The position numbers and the translations under genes were made by a program. This document shows positions 8,097 to 16,645 of a stretch of 64,000 bases of DNA, one piece after another. Every line of letters begins with the position of its first letter. Position 1 is the stretch's first letter. Below the pieces are notes generated by a model. It saw only the letters and a program-made list of their open reading frames with translations, was not told where the DNA came from and ran no database searches. Origin of the DNA: CAWCGU01 sp963838095 (GTDB lineage Bacteria; Actinomycetota; Thermoleophilia; Solirubrobacterales; 70-9); the NCBI GenBank assembly GCA_963838095.1, contig CAWIPO010000007.1:186001-250000 (forward strand), written 5' to 3'.

Positions 8097-8708
8097 GTGC
8101 GTACGAGCTACGCAAACGTGATGTCGACGATCGCCGTGTTCGTCGCTCTTTCGGCGGGCGCCTACGCCGCGGTCAAGATCGACACCAAAGACCTCAGGGT
8201 GGGAGCCGTGACCGCGACGAAGCTCGCGAACGACGCCGTCCGGACGAGGAAGATCCGCGACCGCGCGGTGACGCCCGAGAAGCTCGCGGACCTCGAAGCC
8301 GTCCGCCTCGTCGGCGAAGCCGGGGAGCCGCCGTTCGGCGCCGGATACACGAACTTCGGCGGCGCGTTCACCCCGGTCGGGTTCTACAAGGACGGCTTCG
8401 GCGTCGTCCACCTTCAGGGCCTGGCCGCGGGGCCGGCCGCGGGCACGGTGTTCACGCTCCCGGAGGGCTACCGGCCGGCGGGGATCGTCTACGACAACAT
8501 CGCCACCGGATCCCCGAGCACGAGCGGCGCCAACTGGGTCGGCAGGCTGTCGATCGACACCGACGGCAACGTGATCGCGTTCGACGGCGGTAGCGGCTAC
8601 CTCTCGCTGGAGGACATCTCGTTCCGCGCAGCAGATGGGGCTGCCGCACCTGCGTCGGTGAACGAGGATGCGGACGGCGGGTGCCCCGCCATCGACCCCG
8701 CCTGCTGA
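8097..8708 (+). CDS. Secreted protein of unknown function, Solirubrobacterales repeat-leader type
   Basis: The GTG start at 8097 gives 203 residues with the leader MRTSYANVMSTIAVFVALSAGAYA. Mature residues about 25-70 consist of short degenerate repeats: IDTKDLRVGAVTATKLANDAV, then RTRKIRDRAVTPEKLADLEAV, with a hydrophobic residue about every five positions. The rest contains a compact, glycine-rich region with aromatic strands (GAGYTNFGGAFTPVGFYKDGFGVVHLQG) and resembles a small beta-sandwich. The end, GGCPAIDPAC, has two cysteines. The same leader and repeat style recurs in the gene at 9261..10109. I cannot assign a function; a cell-surface role is inferred. Confidence 0.72.
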   Translation: MRTSYANVMSTIAVFVALSAGAYAAVKIDTKDLRVGAVTATKLANDAVRTRKIRDRAVTPEKLADLEAVRLVGEAGEPPFGAGYTNFGGAFTPVGFYKDGFGVVHLQGLAAGPAAGTVFTLPEGYRPAGIVYDNIATGSPSTSGANWVGRLSIDTDGNVIAFDGGSGYLSLEDISFRAADGAAAPASVNEDADGGCPAIDPAC

Positions 8709-8710
8709 GG

Positions 8711-9148
8711 CTAGCCCCGCCCCGCCACCGCCCCGCGCACGAACTCGACGATGTCGTCCGTGGTGGCGCCGGGGGTGAACACCTCGGCCACGCCGAGCTT
8801 CTTCAGCTCCGGGATGTCGTCGGCGGGGATCGTGCCGCCGACGGTGACGACGACGTCCTCCACCCCCTGGTCGCGCAGGACCTTGACGACGCGGGGGACG
8901 AGCGTCATGTGGGCACCGGAGAGGATCGAGAGGCCGACAGCGTCGGCGTCCTCCTGAATCACGGTCTCGGCGATCTGCTCCGGGGTCTGGTGAAGGCCCG
9001 TGTAGATCACCTCCATCCCGGCGTCGCGCAGCGCCCGGGCGATGATCTTCGCGCCGCGGTCGTGCCCGTCGAGCCCAGGCTTGGCGACCACGACGCGGAT
9101 CTTTCGCTCCGACCCGCCGGCCTGCGCGTTCTCGGTCGCGGCTTCCAC
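8711..9148 (-). CDS. icmB: B12-binding small subunit of acyl-CoA mutase (IcmB/McmA2 type)
   Basis: The GTG start at 9148 gives 145 residues, close to IcmB-type small subunits (about 136). A longer ATG version would overlap the opposite-strand gene and adds non-conserved sequence. The B12 motif is complete: KPGLDGHDRG with H29 as lower axial cobalt ligand, followed by SILSGAHMTL and VVTVGGTIPADD for the nucleotide tail. It must pair with a separate catalytic subunit, and the best candidate is the 552-residue protein at 17823..19481. Unlike in many genomes, the two subunits are 8.7 kb apart with the opp operon between them. Confidence 0.88.
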   Translation of the reverse strand: MEAATENAQAGGSERKIRVVVAKPGLDGHDRGAKIIARALRDAGMEVIYTGLHQTPEQIAETVIQEDADAVGLSILSGAHMTLVPRVVKVLRDQGVEDVVVTVGGTIPADDIPELKKLGVAEVFTPGATTDDIVEFVRGAVAGRG

Positions 9149-9260
9149 GCCCGGAAGCCTAGTGGGGTGGCGCGAAATCGCCCGCAGCTTGATTTCGTCG
9201 GGTTCCTGGGATACCGTGCGGTCGAGGGCAATTCGGGTACCTACTACGGAGGAGGGTGGA

Positions 9261-10109
9261 ATGAATTCCACTGAGCGCAGACGTTTCTCGAGCGCTCACG
9301 TCATGTCAGCAGCGGCGCTGTTCATCGCGCTGGGCGGCGTGGCCTGGGCAGGCGTCAACATTGCGAACAAGAGCATCGGTGCGAAGAAGCTCAAGGACAA
9401 CGCGGCCAACAGCCGGGTGATCAAGGACGACGCTGTCCGGAACCAGGAGCTGGCCGACGCGTCGGTGGGGACGGCGAATCTCATCGACAACGCGGTCACG
9501 GGCGCGAAGGCGGATGAGTCGACCTTCGGCCAGGTGCCGTCGGCGGCCACCGCTGACACGGCGACGAACGCGACGAACGCGACGAACGCCGAGAACGCGA
9601 ACGAGGCTGCCCACGCCGCGGATGCGGATCACGCTGACCAGGCAGATAACTCGGATCGCGTCAACGGCGTCAACATCGAAGGGATCCGCTACCGGGCCAA
9701 CGCAGGTGGTGCGAATTCGACGGTGATCAACGAGGGTGGCGTCACAGTCACCGCCAGTTGTGATGCTGGGGGCGACGTGGAGCTCGTCGCCGAGTCCCAG
9801 GTCGACCAGTCGATTATCCAGTCGTACTCGATCGACCTGGCCGCGAGCGCCATCGACAATGTCGTCAACGACGACGATTTCGATGACACGCAGACGTTTG
9901 ATCTCGTCAACGCCGACGACAACGATCAGAACGTGACGATGCAGTTCTCGAAGCCGACGACTGGGCCGATCTTCTTCCAGAACTCGAGCAGTGCTGTGAC
10001 GATGAACGTCCAGGTCGACAACAACATGGCCAATGATTTCGATTGCATCGTCACCGGGAACTTCCTGCGTGCAGGCGGTACCGGCGGCATCATCATCATC
10101 GGCCCGTAG
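9261..10109 (+). CDS. Secreted repeat-rich surface protein of unknown function
   Basis: 282 residues starting MNSTERRRFSSAHVMSAAAL, preceded by a purine-rich GGAGGAGGGTGGA site. The leader ends near ALGGVAWAG. Residues about 30-95 are short repeats (KSIGAKKLKDNAANSRVIKD, then AVRNQELADASVGTANLIDNAV). Next comes a low-complexity Ala/Asn/Thr/Asp stalk of ATN, AEN and AAD units (about 95-125), then an acidic C-terminal domain with NDDDFDDTQTF and only two cysteines. Base composition is less GC-rich than that of the neighbours. It shares its architecture with the 8097..8708 protein. The stalk resembles an extended or coiled spacer that would project the C-terminal domain from the surface; this is inference. 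Confidence 0.75.
   Translation: MNSTERRRFSSAHVMSAAALFIALGGVAWAGVNIANKSIGAKKLKDNAANSRVIKDDAVRNQELADASVGTANLIDNAVTGAKADESTFGQVPSAATADTATNATNATNAENANEAAHAADADHADQADNSDRVNGVNIEGIRYRANAGGANSTVINEGGVTVTASCDAGGDVELVAESQVDQSIIQSYSIDLAASAIDNVVNDDDFDDTQTFDLVNADDNDQNVTMQFSKPTTGPIFFQNSSSAVTMNVQVDNNMANDFDCIVTGNFLRAGGTGGIIIIGP
9561..9587 (+). repeat. Three tandem copies of GCGACGAAC
   Basis: Three exact 9-base copies encode Ala-Thr-Asn three times in the stalk of the surface protein. Because the unit is a multiple of three, a copy-number change would lengthen or shorten the stalk without a frameshift. Confidence 0.85.
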
Positions 10110-10146
10110 CCCGAACCGGGCAAGGCCCGAGACTCAACGACTGATC

Positions 10147-10172
10147 GACGGGGCGGCTTCGGCCGCCCCGTC
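10147..10172. terminator. Bidirectional terminator hairpin
   Basis: A perfect 11-bp stem, GACGGGGCGGC paired with GCCGCCCCGTC, closes on a stable TTCG tetraloop. It lies between the convergent ends of the genes at 9261..10109 and 10180..11235. There is no long T-tract, as is common in high-GC actinobacteria. Confidence 0.85.
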
Positions 10173-10179
10173 GCTTGCG

Positions 10180-11235
10180 TCAAAGGCCGCGGCGGCGCTT
10201 CGCGGTAATCGTCGCGGTCATCTCGGCGCTGTTCCCGGCCGCATCGGTGCCCTCCACCCGGAGCAACGCGCGCACGGGGCGATCGTCGTGCAGTGCACCC
10301 TGGACCCGCTCGCGAAGGCGGCGACCCAGCTCGAAATCGAAGCGCGCCGGAGCATCGGGCGAGGCTGCGCTGCGGCCTGGCCCGAGCGCGCGCACGCGAG
10401 CACCCGGCCGGCCGAGATCGAGCTCGGCGCTCGCCTCGATCGCCGCCAACTCATCCGAGCGCACGCAGCCGCGAATCGCCCCCGAAGCCAGCACGGGCTG
10501 GCGAGCGGCGCCGCACCACGTGAGCACCGGGGGGTTGGCGTCGGGGTTCGGGGTCGGCGGTGCGGACGGACAGGCACCCTGCGTCGTCGCGTCGGTGGAG
10601 CAGGCGTCCTGGGTCTCGTCCCCGTACCCGTCGCCGTCGGCATCGGTCTCCACGTCCGCGGCGAAGGCGAGCAGGTTGTACTCGGTGGCGCACTCCATTC
10701 CGTTGCCCGCTCCGCCGGGGGGCGGCGCGGGCGAGATGATCTCGCAGTTGCCGGCGCCGTCACCGCCATTGACGGCGAAAGCAACGCATTGGTCGGGGAC
10801 AACGCACTGACCGGGGATCTGCACAGCGATCGCCTGGCCTTGCGCGATCGGCAGCCGTGTAGCCTGCGCGATCGTCCTCGGGGTGCCGAATGAAGGCAGC
10901 GGGATCGGAGCGTCCTGCGCCCCCCAGGGAAGCGGGTCCGCCACCGGGCCGATCAGCCGCGGGATTACGCTCTGGCCGCTCCCAAACACCGCGGCCATGC
11001 GCATTCGCCACTCCACCACGACGCCGTCAAATGGTGCGATCGTCGTATGCCCGAGCGGCGCAGTGGCCTGCCACATCCCGCAGTCGGGGAGGCTGCAGGC
11101 GTAGTTGCTGTCGGCCGCCGCGAAATCCGCTTCGGTCGCGCCAAGCGTTACGGAGGCCCCCGCCGGCTGCGCCCCAAACGCAAGCAGCGCCGTCGCCGCC
11201 GCCAGCATCGCTCTCCCAGCTGCCCACCAGCGCAT
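10180..11235 (-). CDS. Secreted protein with a calcium-binding DxDxDG segment, function unknown
   Basis: 351 residues with a signal peptide (AMLAAATALLAFGAQPAGAS). The N-terminal 180 residues form a putative beta-rich domain with paired cysteines (YACSLPDCGMW, GQCVVPDQC). At about 195-220 lies TDADGDGYGDETQDACSTDA, a thrombospondin-type-3-like calcium loop. A proline-rich linker follows (SAPPTPNPDANPPV), then a C-terminal domain ending VEGTDAAGNSAEMTATITAK, which resembles bacterial Ig-like repeat ends. It is convergent with the previous surface protein. No enzymatic motif is recognised. Confidence 0.75.
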   Translation of the reverse strand: MRWWAAGRAMLAAATALLAFGAQPAGASVTLGATEADFAAADSNYACSLPDCGMWQATAPLGHTTIAPFDGVVVEWRMRMAAVFGSGQSVIPRLIGPVADPLPWGAQDAPIPLPSFGTPRTIAQATRLPIAQGQAIAVQIPGQCVVPDQCVAFAVNGGDGAGNCEIISPAPPPGGAGNGMECATEYNLLAFAADVETDADGDGYGDETQDACSTDATTQGACPSAPPTPNPDANPPVLTWCGAARQPVLASGAIRGCVRSDELAAIEASAELDLGRPGARVRALGPGRSAASPDAPARFDFELGRRLRERVQGALHDDRPVRALLRVEGTDAAGNSAEMTATITAKRRRGL

Positions 11236-11292
11236 GGCGAAATGCTAGTCGGCGATCGGCTGTTCGTCGTCCCGGGAAGCCTAGGACTTTGC

Positions 11293-12711
11293 TCAACAGG
11301 GGCCGAACAGCACGCCCGCGCCGATCAGGAGATCGAGAGCACCGAGCAGCGTGACGAGAGCGGCCAGCCCGAGCTGGACAGTCCTGACCTCTGCCTGGAC
11401 CGGCGACGAGGGGCGCAGCGCCACGCGCCAGGTGAGCGCCGCAAGCCCCAGGCAAACAATCCCGGCCAGCACCTTGAAGAGGTCGGTGTAGCTGCAGCTC
11501 GTAACCGCACCGTCGACAACGGTCCTCGTCTCCGTGCTGAAAGTGATCAGCAGCCCGAGGAGCCCGACGATGACGCCGACCTTTGCCGCCAGATGGATCT
11601 CCGCCCAGGCGCGTGAGAGCGACATTCGTTCCGGCGCCGAGATCGGAGCGGCCTCGGAGGGGCTGCGGCCCGCACTCAGGGGGCTGGCATCCGAGGCTTG
11701 GGCGCCGCTGGCCTGCGCCGCGCTGACGTTCTGCGGGTGATGGCAGGCGGCGAGGTGGCCGTTGCCGTAGTCGGCCAGCGGCGGCTCGACCGTGGAGCAG
11801 ATCTCCGTCGCCCAGGGGCAGCGGGTGTGGAAGCGGCAGCCCGGCGGCGGCGCGGCGGCGCTGGGGACGTCGCCTTCGAGCACGAGCGGCTCGCGCGCAG
11901 CGTTTGCCTTCGGGTCCGGGATCGGCACCGCGGAGAGCAGGGCGACGCTGTATGGGTGTATCGGCTCGGCGTAGAGCTCCGACGCGGCCGCCACCTCGAC
12001 CAGCTTGCCCAGATACATGACGGCGATGCGATCGGAGACGTGGCGCACCACGCCCAGGTCGTGGGCGACGATCACGTAGGTGAGGCCGTACTCCTCCTGG
12101 AGGTCCTCGAGCAGGTTGATGATCTGCGCCTGGATCGAGACGTCCAGGGCCGACACCGGCTCGTCGGCGATGATCAGCTTCGGCTGCAGCGCCAGCGCGC
12201 GGGCGATCCCGATCCGCTGCCGCTGGCCGCCCGAGAACTCGTGCGGGTAGCGGTTGTAGTGCTCCGGGCTCAGTCCGACCCGGGCGAGCAGATCCTGGAC
12301 CTGGGCTTTGAGCTCCTCGCCGGAGGCAACGCCGTGCAGCGACAGCGGGTCGGCGACGATCTGGCCGACCCGCTTTCGCGGGTTCAGCGACGCGTACGGA
12401 TCCTGGAAGATCATCTGGATCTCGCGCCGCAGCCGGCGCAGCTCCTTGCTCCCCAAGCCGCTGATCTCGGTGCCCTCGAACTTCACCGACCCATCGGTCG
12501 GCTCCAGCAGGCGCAGGACCGTGCGGCAAAGCGTGGACTTGCCGCACCCCGATTCGCCCACCAGGCCCAGTGTCTCACCGCTCTGGACGCTCAGGGTGAC
12601 GTCGTCCACCGCCCGCACGCTCCCCACCTCGCGATCGATCAGCACGCCGGTCTTGATCGGGAAGTGCTTGACGAGGTGGCTGACCTCCAGAAGCATGCCG
12701 TTCTCCGGCAC
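11293..12711 (-). CDS. oppF: Oligopeptide ABC transporter ATPase OppF fused to a C-terminal membrane domain
   Basis: 472 residues. Residues 1-330 are a standard OppF/DppF ATPase: Walker A GESGCGKST (52-60), signature FSGGQRQR (159-166), Walker B LIIADEP (179-185), and the cysteine-rich peptide-transporter tail GCRFHTRCPWATEIC. The stop is not there: a Ser/Ala linker (331-362) leads to about 110 residues with three hydrophobic segments (VGVIVGLLGLLITF, LFKVLAGIVCLGLAALTW, LGLAALVTLLGALDLLIGAG). Normal OppF proteins end near 330. It is the last gene of the opp operon and begins 1 bp after oppD. The membrane tail may anchor the ATPase or may be a fused downstream gene. Confidence 0.9.
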   Translation of the reverse strand: MPENGMLLEVSHLVKHFPIKTGVLIDREVGSVRAVDDVTLSVQSGETLGLVGESGCGKSTLCRTVLRLLEPTDGSVKFEGTEISGLGSKELRRLRREIQMIFQDPYASLNPRKRVGQIVADPLSLHGVASGEELKAQVQDLLARVGLSPEHYNRYPHEFSGGQRQRIGIARALALQPKLIIADEPVSALDVSIQAQIINLLEDLQEEYGLTYVIVAHDLGVVRHVSDRIAVMYLGKLVEVAAASELYAEPIHPYSVALLSAVPIPDPKANAAREPLVLEGDVPSAAAPPPGCRFHTRCPWATEICSTVEPPLADYGNGHLAACHHPQNVSAAQASGAQASDASPLSAGRSPSEAAPISAPERMSLSRAWAEIHLAAKVGVIVGLLGLLITFSTETRTVVDGAVTSCSYTDLFKVLAGIVCLGLAALTWRVALRPSSPVQAEVRTVQLGLAALVTLLGALDLLIGAGVLFGPC

Positions 12712-12712
12712 G

Positions 12713-13750
12713 TCAGACCATCTCCTTCACCGGCAACCCGATCCTTCCGTCGACCACTCGCCGCTCGCGCTTCACGGCGGGCTCGAGCCAGCAGCGGTCG
12801 CAGTGTCCGGGAGCCTCGGGGAGTCGCGCCTCGAGCGGCGGCACCTCGCCGCAGCGCTCGAACTCATGCGGGCAGCGGGGGCGGAAATGACACCCGGCCG
12901 GGGGCGCGAGCAGCGACGGAGGCTGGCCCGGGATCTGGGGAAGGCGCTCGGGCGGCGGCTGATCGAGGCGCATCAGCGAGCCGAGCAGGCCCCAGGTGTA
13001 CGGATGCTGGGGGTCGTAGAAGATCTCGTCCAGCGTCCCCTCCTCGACCACACGCCCCGCGTACATCACCAGCACGCGGTCGGCGACCTCGGCGACGACG
13101 CCGAGATCGTGCGTGATCAGGATCACCGCCAGCCCGTAGTCGCGGTTGAGCTGCTCGAGAAGGCGCAGGATCTGCGCCTGGATCGTGACGTCCAACGCGG
13201 TGCTCGGCTCGTCGGCGATCAGCACCTCGGGCTCCATCGAGAGCGCCATCGCGATCATCGCCCGCTGGCGCATCCCTCCCGAGAACTGATGCGGATAGTC
13301 GCGGGCGCGCTCCTCGGCGTGCGGGATCCCAACAGAGCTCAGCATCTGCGCCGCCTTTTCCTGCGCGGCCTCCTTGGAGAGATCGGAGTGCACCTGGATC
13401 TGCTCGGCGATCTGATCGCCGATCCGGTACACCGGGTTGAACGAGGTCATCGGGTCCTGGAAGACCATCGCGATGCGATCGCCGCGCACGCTCTGCAGCG
13501 CCTCGTCGCTGGCGGTCGCCAGCTCTGTGCCGTCAAACCGAATCGAGCCTTCAATCGTCGTATTCGGTGCTCGTGTCAGCCCCATCACCGTCTGCGCGGT
13601 GACGCTCTTCCCGCACCCCGACTCGCCGACAATCGCGACGACCTCGCCCGGCTCGACCGAGAACGAGACGCCGTCGACCGCGGTGACGGTGCCGTCCTCG
13701 GTGTCGAAGCGCACCCGCAGGTCATTGACGTGGAGCAGGCTGTTCGTCAT
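12713..13750 (-). CDS. oppD: Oligopeptide ABC transporter ATPase OppD
   Basis: 345 residues from MTNSLLHVNDLRVRF. An open frame extends further upstream but is antiparallel read-through of oppB. It has Walker A GESGCGKSV (42-50), signature FSGGMRQR, Walker B VLIADEPSTALDV, and the OppD tail AGCHFRPRCPHEFERCGEVPP. It pairs with OppF to power import of peptides, or perhaps nickel or other solutes handled by family-5 systems. Its ATG overlaps the oppB stop by 4 bases (ATGA), so the two are translationally coupled. Confidence 0.94.
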   Translation of the reverse strand: MTNSLLHVNDLRVRFDTEDGTVTAVDGVSFSVEPGEVVAIVGESGCGKSVTAQTVMGLTRAPNTTIEGSIRFDGTELATASDEALQSVRGDRIAMVFQDPMTSFNPVYRIGDQIAEQIQVHSDLSKEAAQEKAAQMLSSVGIPHAEERARDYPHQFSGGMRQRAMIAMALSMEPEVLIADEPSTALDVTIQAQILRLLEQLNRDYGLAVILITHDLGVVAEVADRVLVMYAGRVVEEGTLDEIFYDPQHPYTWGLLGSLMRLDQPPPERLPQIPGQPPSLLAPPAGCHFRPRCPHEFERCGEVPPLEARLPEAPGHCDRCWLEPAVKRERRVVDGRIGLPVKEMV

Positions 13751-14712
13751 TCGTAGCGCACTCTCGGATCGAGATAGGCGTAGACGATGTCGACGATCAG
13801 GTTGAAGAGGATGATGAAGAAAGCGCCGAACAGCACGACGCCCTGAATCACCGGCAGATCCGAGGAGTCGATCGCGCTGAACACGAGGCGGCCGACACCG
13901 GGGATGTTGAAGACGGTCTCGGTGAGGATCGCGTTGCCGGCGATCAGGATCCCGATGTCGAGCCCGAGCAGGGTGATGATCGGGGTGATCGCGGTCCTCA
14001 CCCCATGGCGGCGGATCACCTGGCTTTCCGGGAGCCCCTTCGCGCGCGCGGTCCGAATGTAGTCCTTGTCCATCACCTCGATCAGGCTCGAGCGCATGTA
14101 GCGCGCGTAGATCGCCGCCGAGGCGGCGGCTAGCACGCACCAGGGCAGGACGAGGGCGAACGCCCAGTCCGCTGGGCCATCGGAAAACGGCACGTAGCTC
14201 CCGATGCCGGGGAAGATCGGGAACTGGCCGACGTCCTGTGCGAACAGGTACAACGCCACCAGCCCGAGCCAGAACACGGGCGCGGAGATGAAGACAAGGG
14301 TCGTCACCATCGTCGTGCGGTCGAGCAGCGAACGGCTGCGGATCGCGGAGATGATGCCCGTCGGGATCCCGATCACAAGCCACAGAATCGAGGCACCGGC
14401 GACCAGAGAGATCGTCGCCGGGAGGCGGTCGAGCACCAGCTCGCCGACCGGTGCGTTCGAGTAGTAGCTGTAGCCGAAGTCGAAGTGCAGGACGATGTTC
14501 GTGATGTAGATCCAGTACTGCTCGTAGATCGGCTTGTCGAGCCCAAGGACCTGACGGATCTGCTCGATCTCGCCGGGATCCCGACTGCGCCCGGCGCGGA
14601 TCGCGGCCGGGTCGCCGGACGGGAAGACGTAGAAGATCACGAAGACGACCGCGCTCGTGATGAACAGCATCGCGACGCCCCAGAGGACGCGGCGTGTGAT
14701 GTAGCGCAGCAT
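13747..14712 (-). CDS. oppB: Oligopeptide ABC transporter permease OppB
   Basis: 321 residues, normal for DppB/OppB. The first transmembrane segment is ITRRVLWGVAMLFITSAVVF. The permease signature occurs in YMRSSLIEVMDKDYIRTARAKGLPE, where the EAA-type loop contacts the ATPase. At least five further hydrophobic helices follow, including LVAGASILWLVIGIPTGIIS and VVLFGAFFIILFNLIVDIVY. It follows oppA after a 77-bp gap that contains a strong hairpin, so it may be expressed less than oppA. Confidence 0.94.
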   Translation of the reverse strand: MLRYITRRVLWGVAMLFITSAVVFVIFYVFPSGDPAAIRAGRSRDPGEIEQIRQVLGLDKPIYEQYWIYITNIVLHFDFGYSYYSNAPVGELVLDRLPATISLVAGASILWLVIGIPTGIISAIRSRSLLDRTTMVTTLVFISAPVFWLGLVALYLFAQDVGQFPIFPGIGSYVPFSDGPADWAFALVLPWCVLAAASAAIYARYMRSSLIEVMDKDYIRTARAKGLPESQVIRRHGVRTAITPIITLLGLDIGILIAGNAILTETVFNIPGVGRLVFSAIDSSDLPVIQGVVLFGAFFIILFNLIVDIVYAYLDPRVRYE

Positions 14713-14728
14713 CTTGAGAGAGCGGCCC

Positions 14729-14766
14729 GGCCCCGCCGCGCCGGAGTTGCTCCGGGCGGCGGGGCC
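14729..14766 (-). promoter_or_regulatory. Strong intercistronic hairpin between oppA and oppB
   Basis: The arms GGCCCCGCCG...CCGGAG and CTCCGG...CGGCGGGGCC pair over 16-17 bp with one bulge and a 3-base loop. It lies right after the oppA stop and before the oppB start. Hairpins in this place in ABC operons often stop part of the transcripts and protect the upstream mRNA, giving excess binding protein over permease. That role is inferred from structure and position. Confidence 0.7.
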
Positions 14767-14789
14767 TTCGCTCGCTAGTTACCTGTGGC

Positions 14790-16602
14790 TCACCCCTGGT
14801 CGACCGAGGTGAACGACATGTCCCAGGTGCCGTTGAACAGGTTGATCACCCCGTTCACGTTCGCCGACCGGATGTTCGGCTGCGTGTCCCACAGGATGGG
14901 GATGACCGGCGCCTGCTCCATCACCATCGTGTCTATCTCGCCCCACGCCACGGCCCGCTCCTCAGGATCTGTGAGCAGGTTGGCGTCGACCATCGCCTCG
15001 TTGATCTCGGGGACGTCGAGCTGCGAGTAGTTGTAGTTGGCCTTCGGGATGATCGCGTCGCCGCTGAAGTTCGGCGGCATCACCGCCTGACCGTCGTTGA
15101 AGTCCTCCAGCCACCCGACGGTGGGACAGATCGCGACCTCGGCCGCGGGCACCTGGCAGAACCTCGTGTACATGACATTGGCGCCGACCTCCCGGGCCTC
15201 GACGTTGAAGCCGAGCCCCTCGAAGAGGTCGATCGCGACCTCGGTGACGCGCTTGTCGACGCCCGCGTTCTCGCCGACCAGCAGCACTTCCTCGTTGCCC
15301 TCGTACTGCCCGCTCTCGTAGCCGGCCTTGCGCATGTACTCGGCCGCGAGCTCAGGATCGCCCTGCGGGTTTGCGAGATAGTCGAGCCCGGTTCCCTCGT
15401 AGCCTCCGGCCTCCTCGAACCCCGGAATGCCGGGGTAGATGAAGTGGGTGGCGATGTCACCCACCAGCTCGCCACCCCGGGCGAGGCGGAACGCCTCGCG
15501 GTCGGCGGCGGCGATAACCGCCTTGCGGACGTTGATGTCGTCGAACGGCGGGATCGTCGTGTTCATCGCGACGAACCGGTTGCCGGAGCCCGGCACGGTC
15601 GTCAGCTGGTCCGGGTAATCGGTGGCCGCGAGCTCGATCGTCGCCGGCTCGGGCAGGATGTCGCCTTGCACCTGCGACTCGCCCCCGAGGATCTTCCGCG
15701 AGGCCGAGGCGACGTCCGTGAATCCCTCACGCACGATGATCTCATCCACGTACGCCGGCCGGTAGTCGGTCTCCGGATCCCAGTTGGGATTGCGCACGAG
15801 GCGGATCTCGTTGTTGGGCTCCCATCCGGTGAGCTCGCCCTCGGCGTTGTTCTCGACCATGTAGGGACCCGTCGCGACCGCGTGCTCGCCGTACGTCGAC
15901 GGGCTCTCGGCGTCGAACTCCTGCGCGTACTCCTCCGGCACCGGCGAGCTCATCGGCAGCGACAGCGCCTGCACGACTGGCGCCGCGGTCGCCTCGTCGA
16001 GCTCGATCACCAGCGTGCGGTCATCTGGGGCCTGGACTCCCTCGATGTCGGGGGCGACGGTCGGGTCGTCCTCACCCTGCGCGGTCGCGTCCTCCCAGCC
16101 GACGATGTCGTACAGGTAGGTCGGCGCGTACCCGTTGGCAACCCCCGGAAGCAGGGTGCGCTCGATCGCGTACTTGATGTCCGCCGCGGTCACCTCCCGG
16201 TCCACGGGCGGCCCGAAGTTGATCCCCTCCCGGATCGCGATAGGTGATGGTCAGGCCGTCCTCTGAGATCTCGGGCTGCTCCTCGGCGACGTCGGGCTGT
16301 GGCTCGAGGGTCTCGTCGGGCGGCCAGGAGAGCAGCTGCCGGTGCATCGTGTAGCCGACCACCTGGTAGCTGAACTGGTAGTACATCGCCCCTGGATCCA
16401 TGTAGTCGACGTCCCCTGAGGCGATCACCTCGATGGTGCCACCCTCCTGAGCGTCGTCTGGCGCCTCCGTGACAGGCGCGAAGTCCTCCGTGGACACATC
16501 GCCCCCGCCGTCCCCGTCGTCGTCGTCGCCGCAGGCCACGGCTCCGAGCGAGAGGGAGGCGAGCGCGAGCGCGAGCGCGAGAAGCCTCAAGACACTTCGC
16601 AT
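14790..16602 (-). pseudogene. oppA: Peptide-binding lipoprotein OppA, interrupted by one frameshift
   Basis: The gene starts MRSVLRLLALALALASLSLG with a lipobox ending in C at GAVAC, followed by an acidic linker GDDDDGDGGGD. It is a family-5 solute-binding protein of about 603 residues once repaired. The first frame runs through DGLTITYR; from about 16236 the coding continues one base out of step as IREGINFGPPVDREVTAADI and then without a break to the normal end. A single extra G at 16236 explains this exactly (total length 3n+1). High GC3 continues on both sides, so either an assembly error or a very recent mutation is likely. The protein would capture peptides outside the membrane for OppBC. 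Confidence 0.85.
16561..16581 (-). repeat. GAGCGC tandem repeat in the oppA signal sequence
   Basis: Three and a half copies of GAGCGC encode the LALALALA core of the lipoprotein signal peptide. Slippage in units of six would change the hydrophobic length in frame. Confidence 0.7.
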
Positions 16603-16645
16603 CGTTGGTCCTTTCGGTTGGGATAACTGGCGTGAAGATCTGAAG

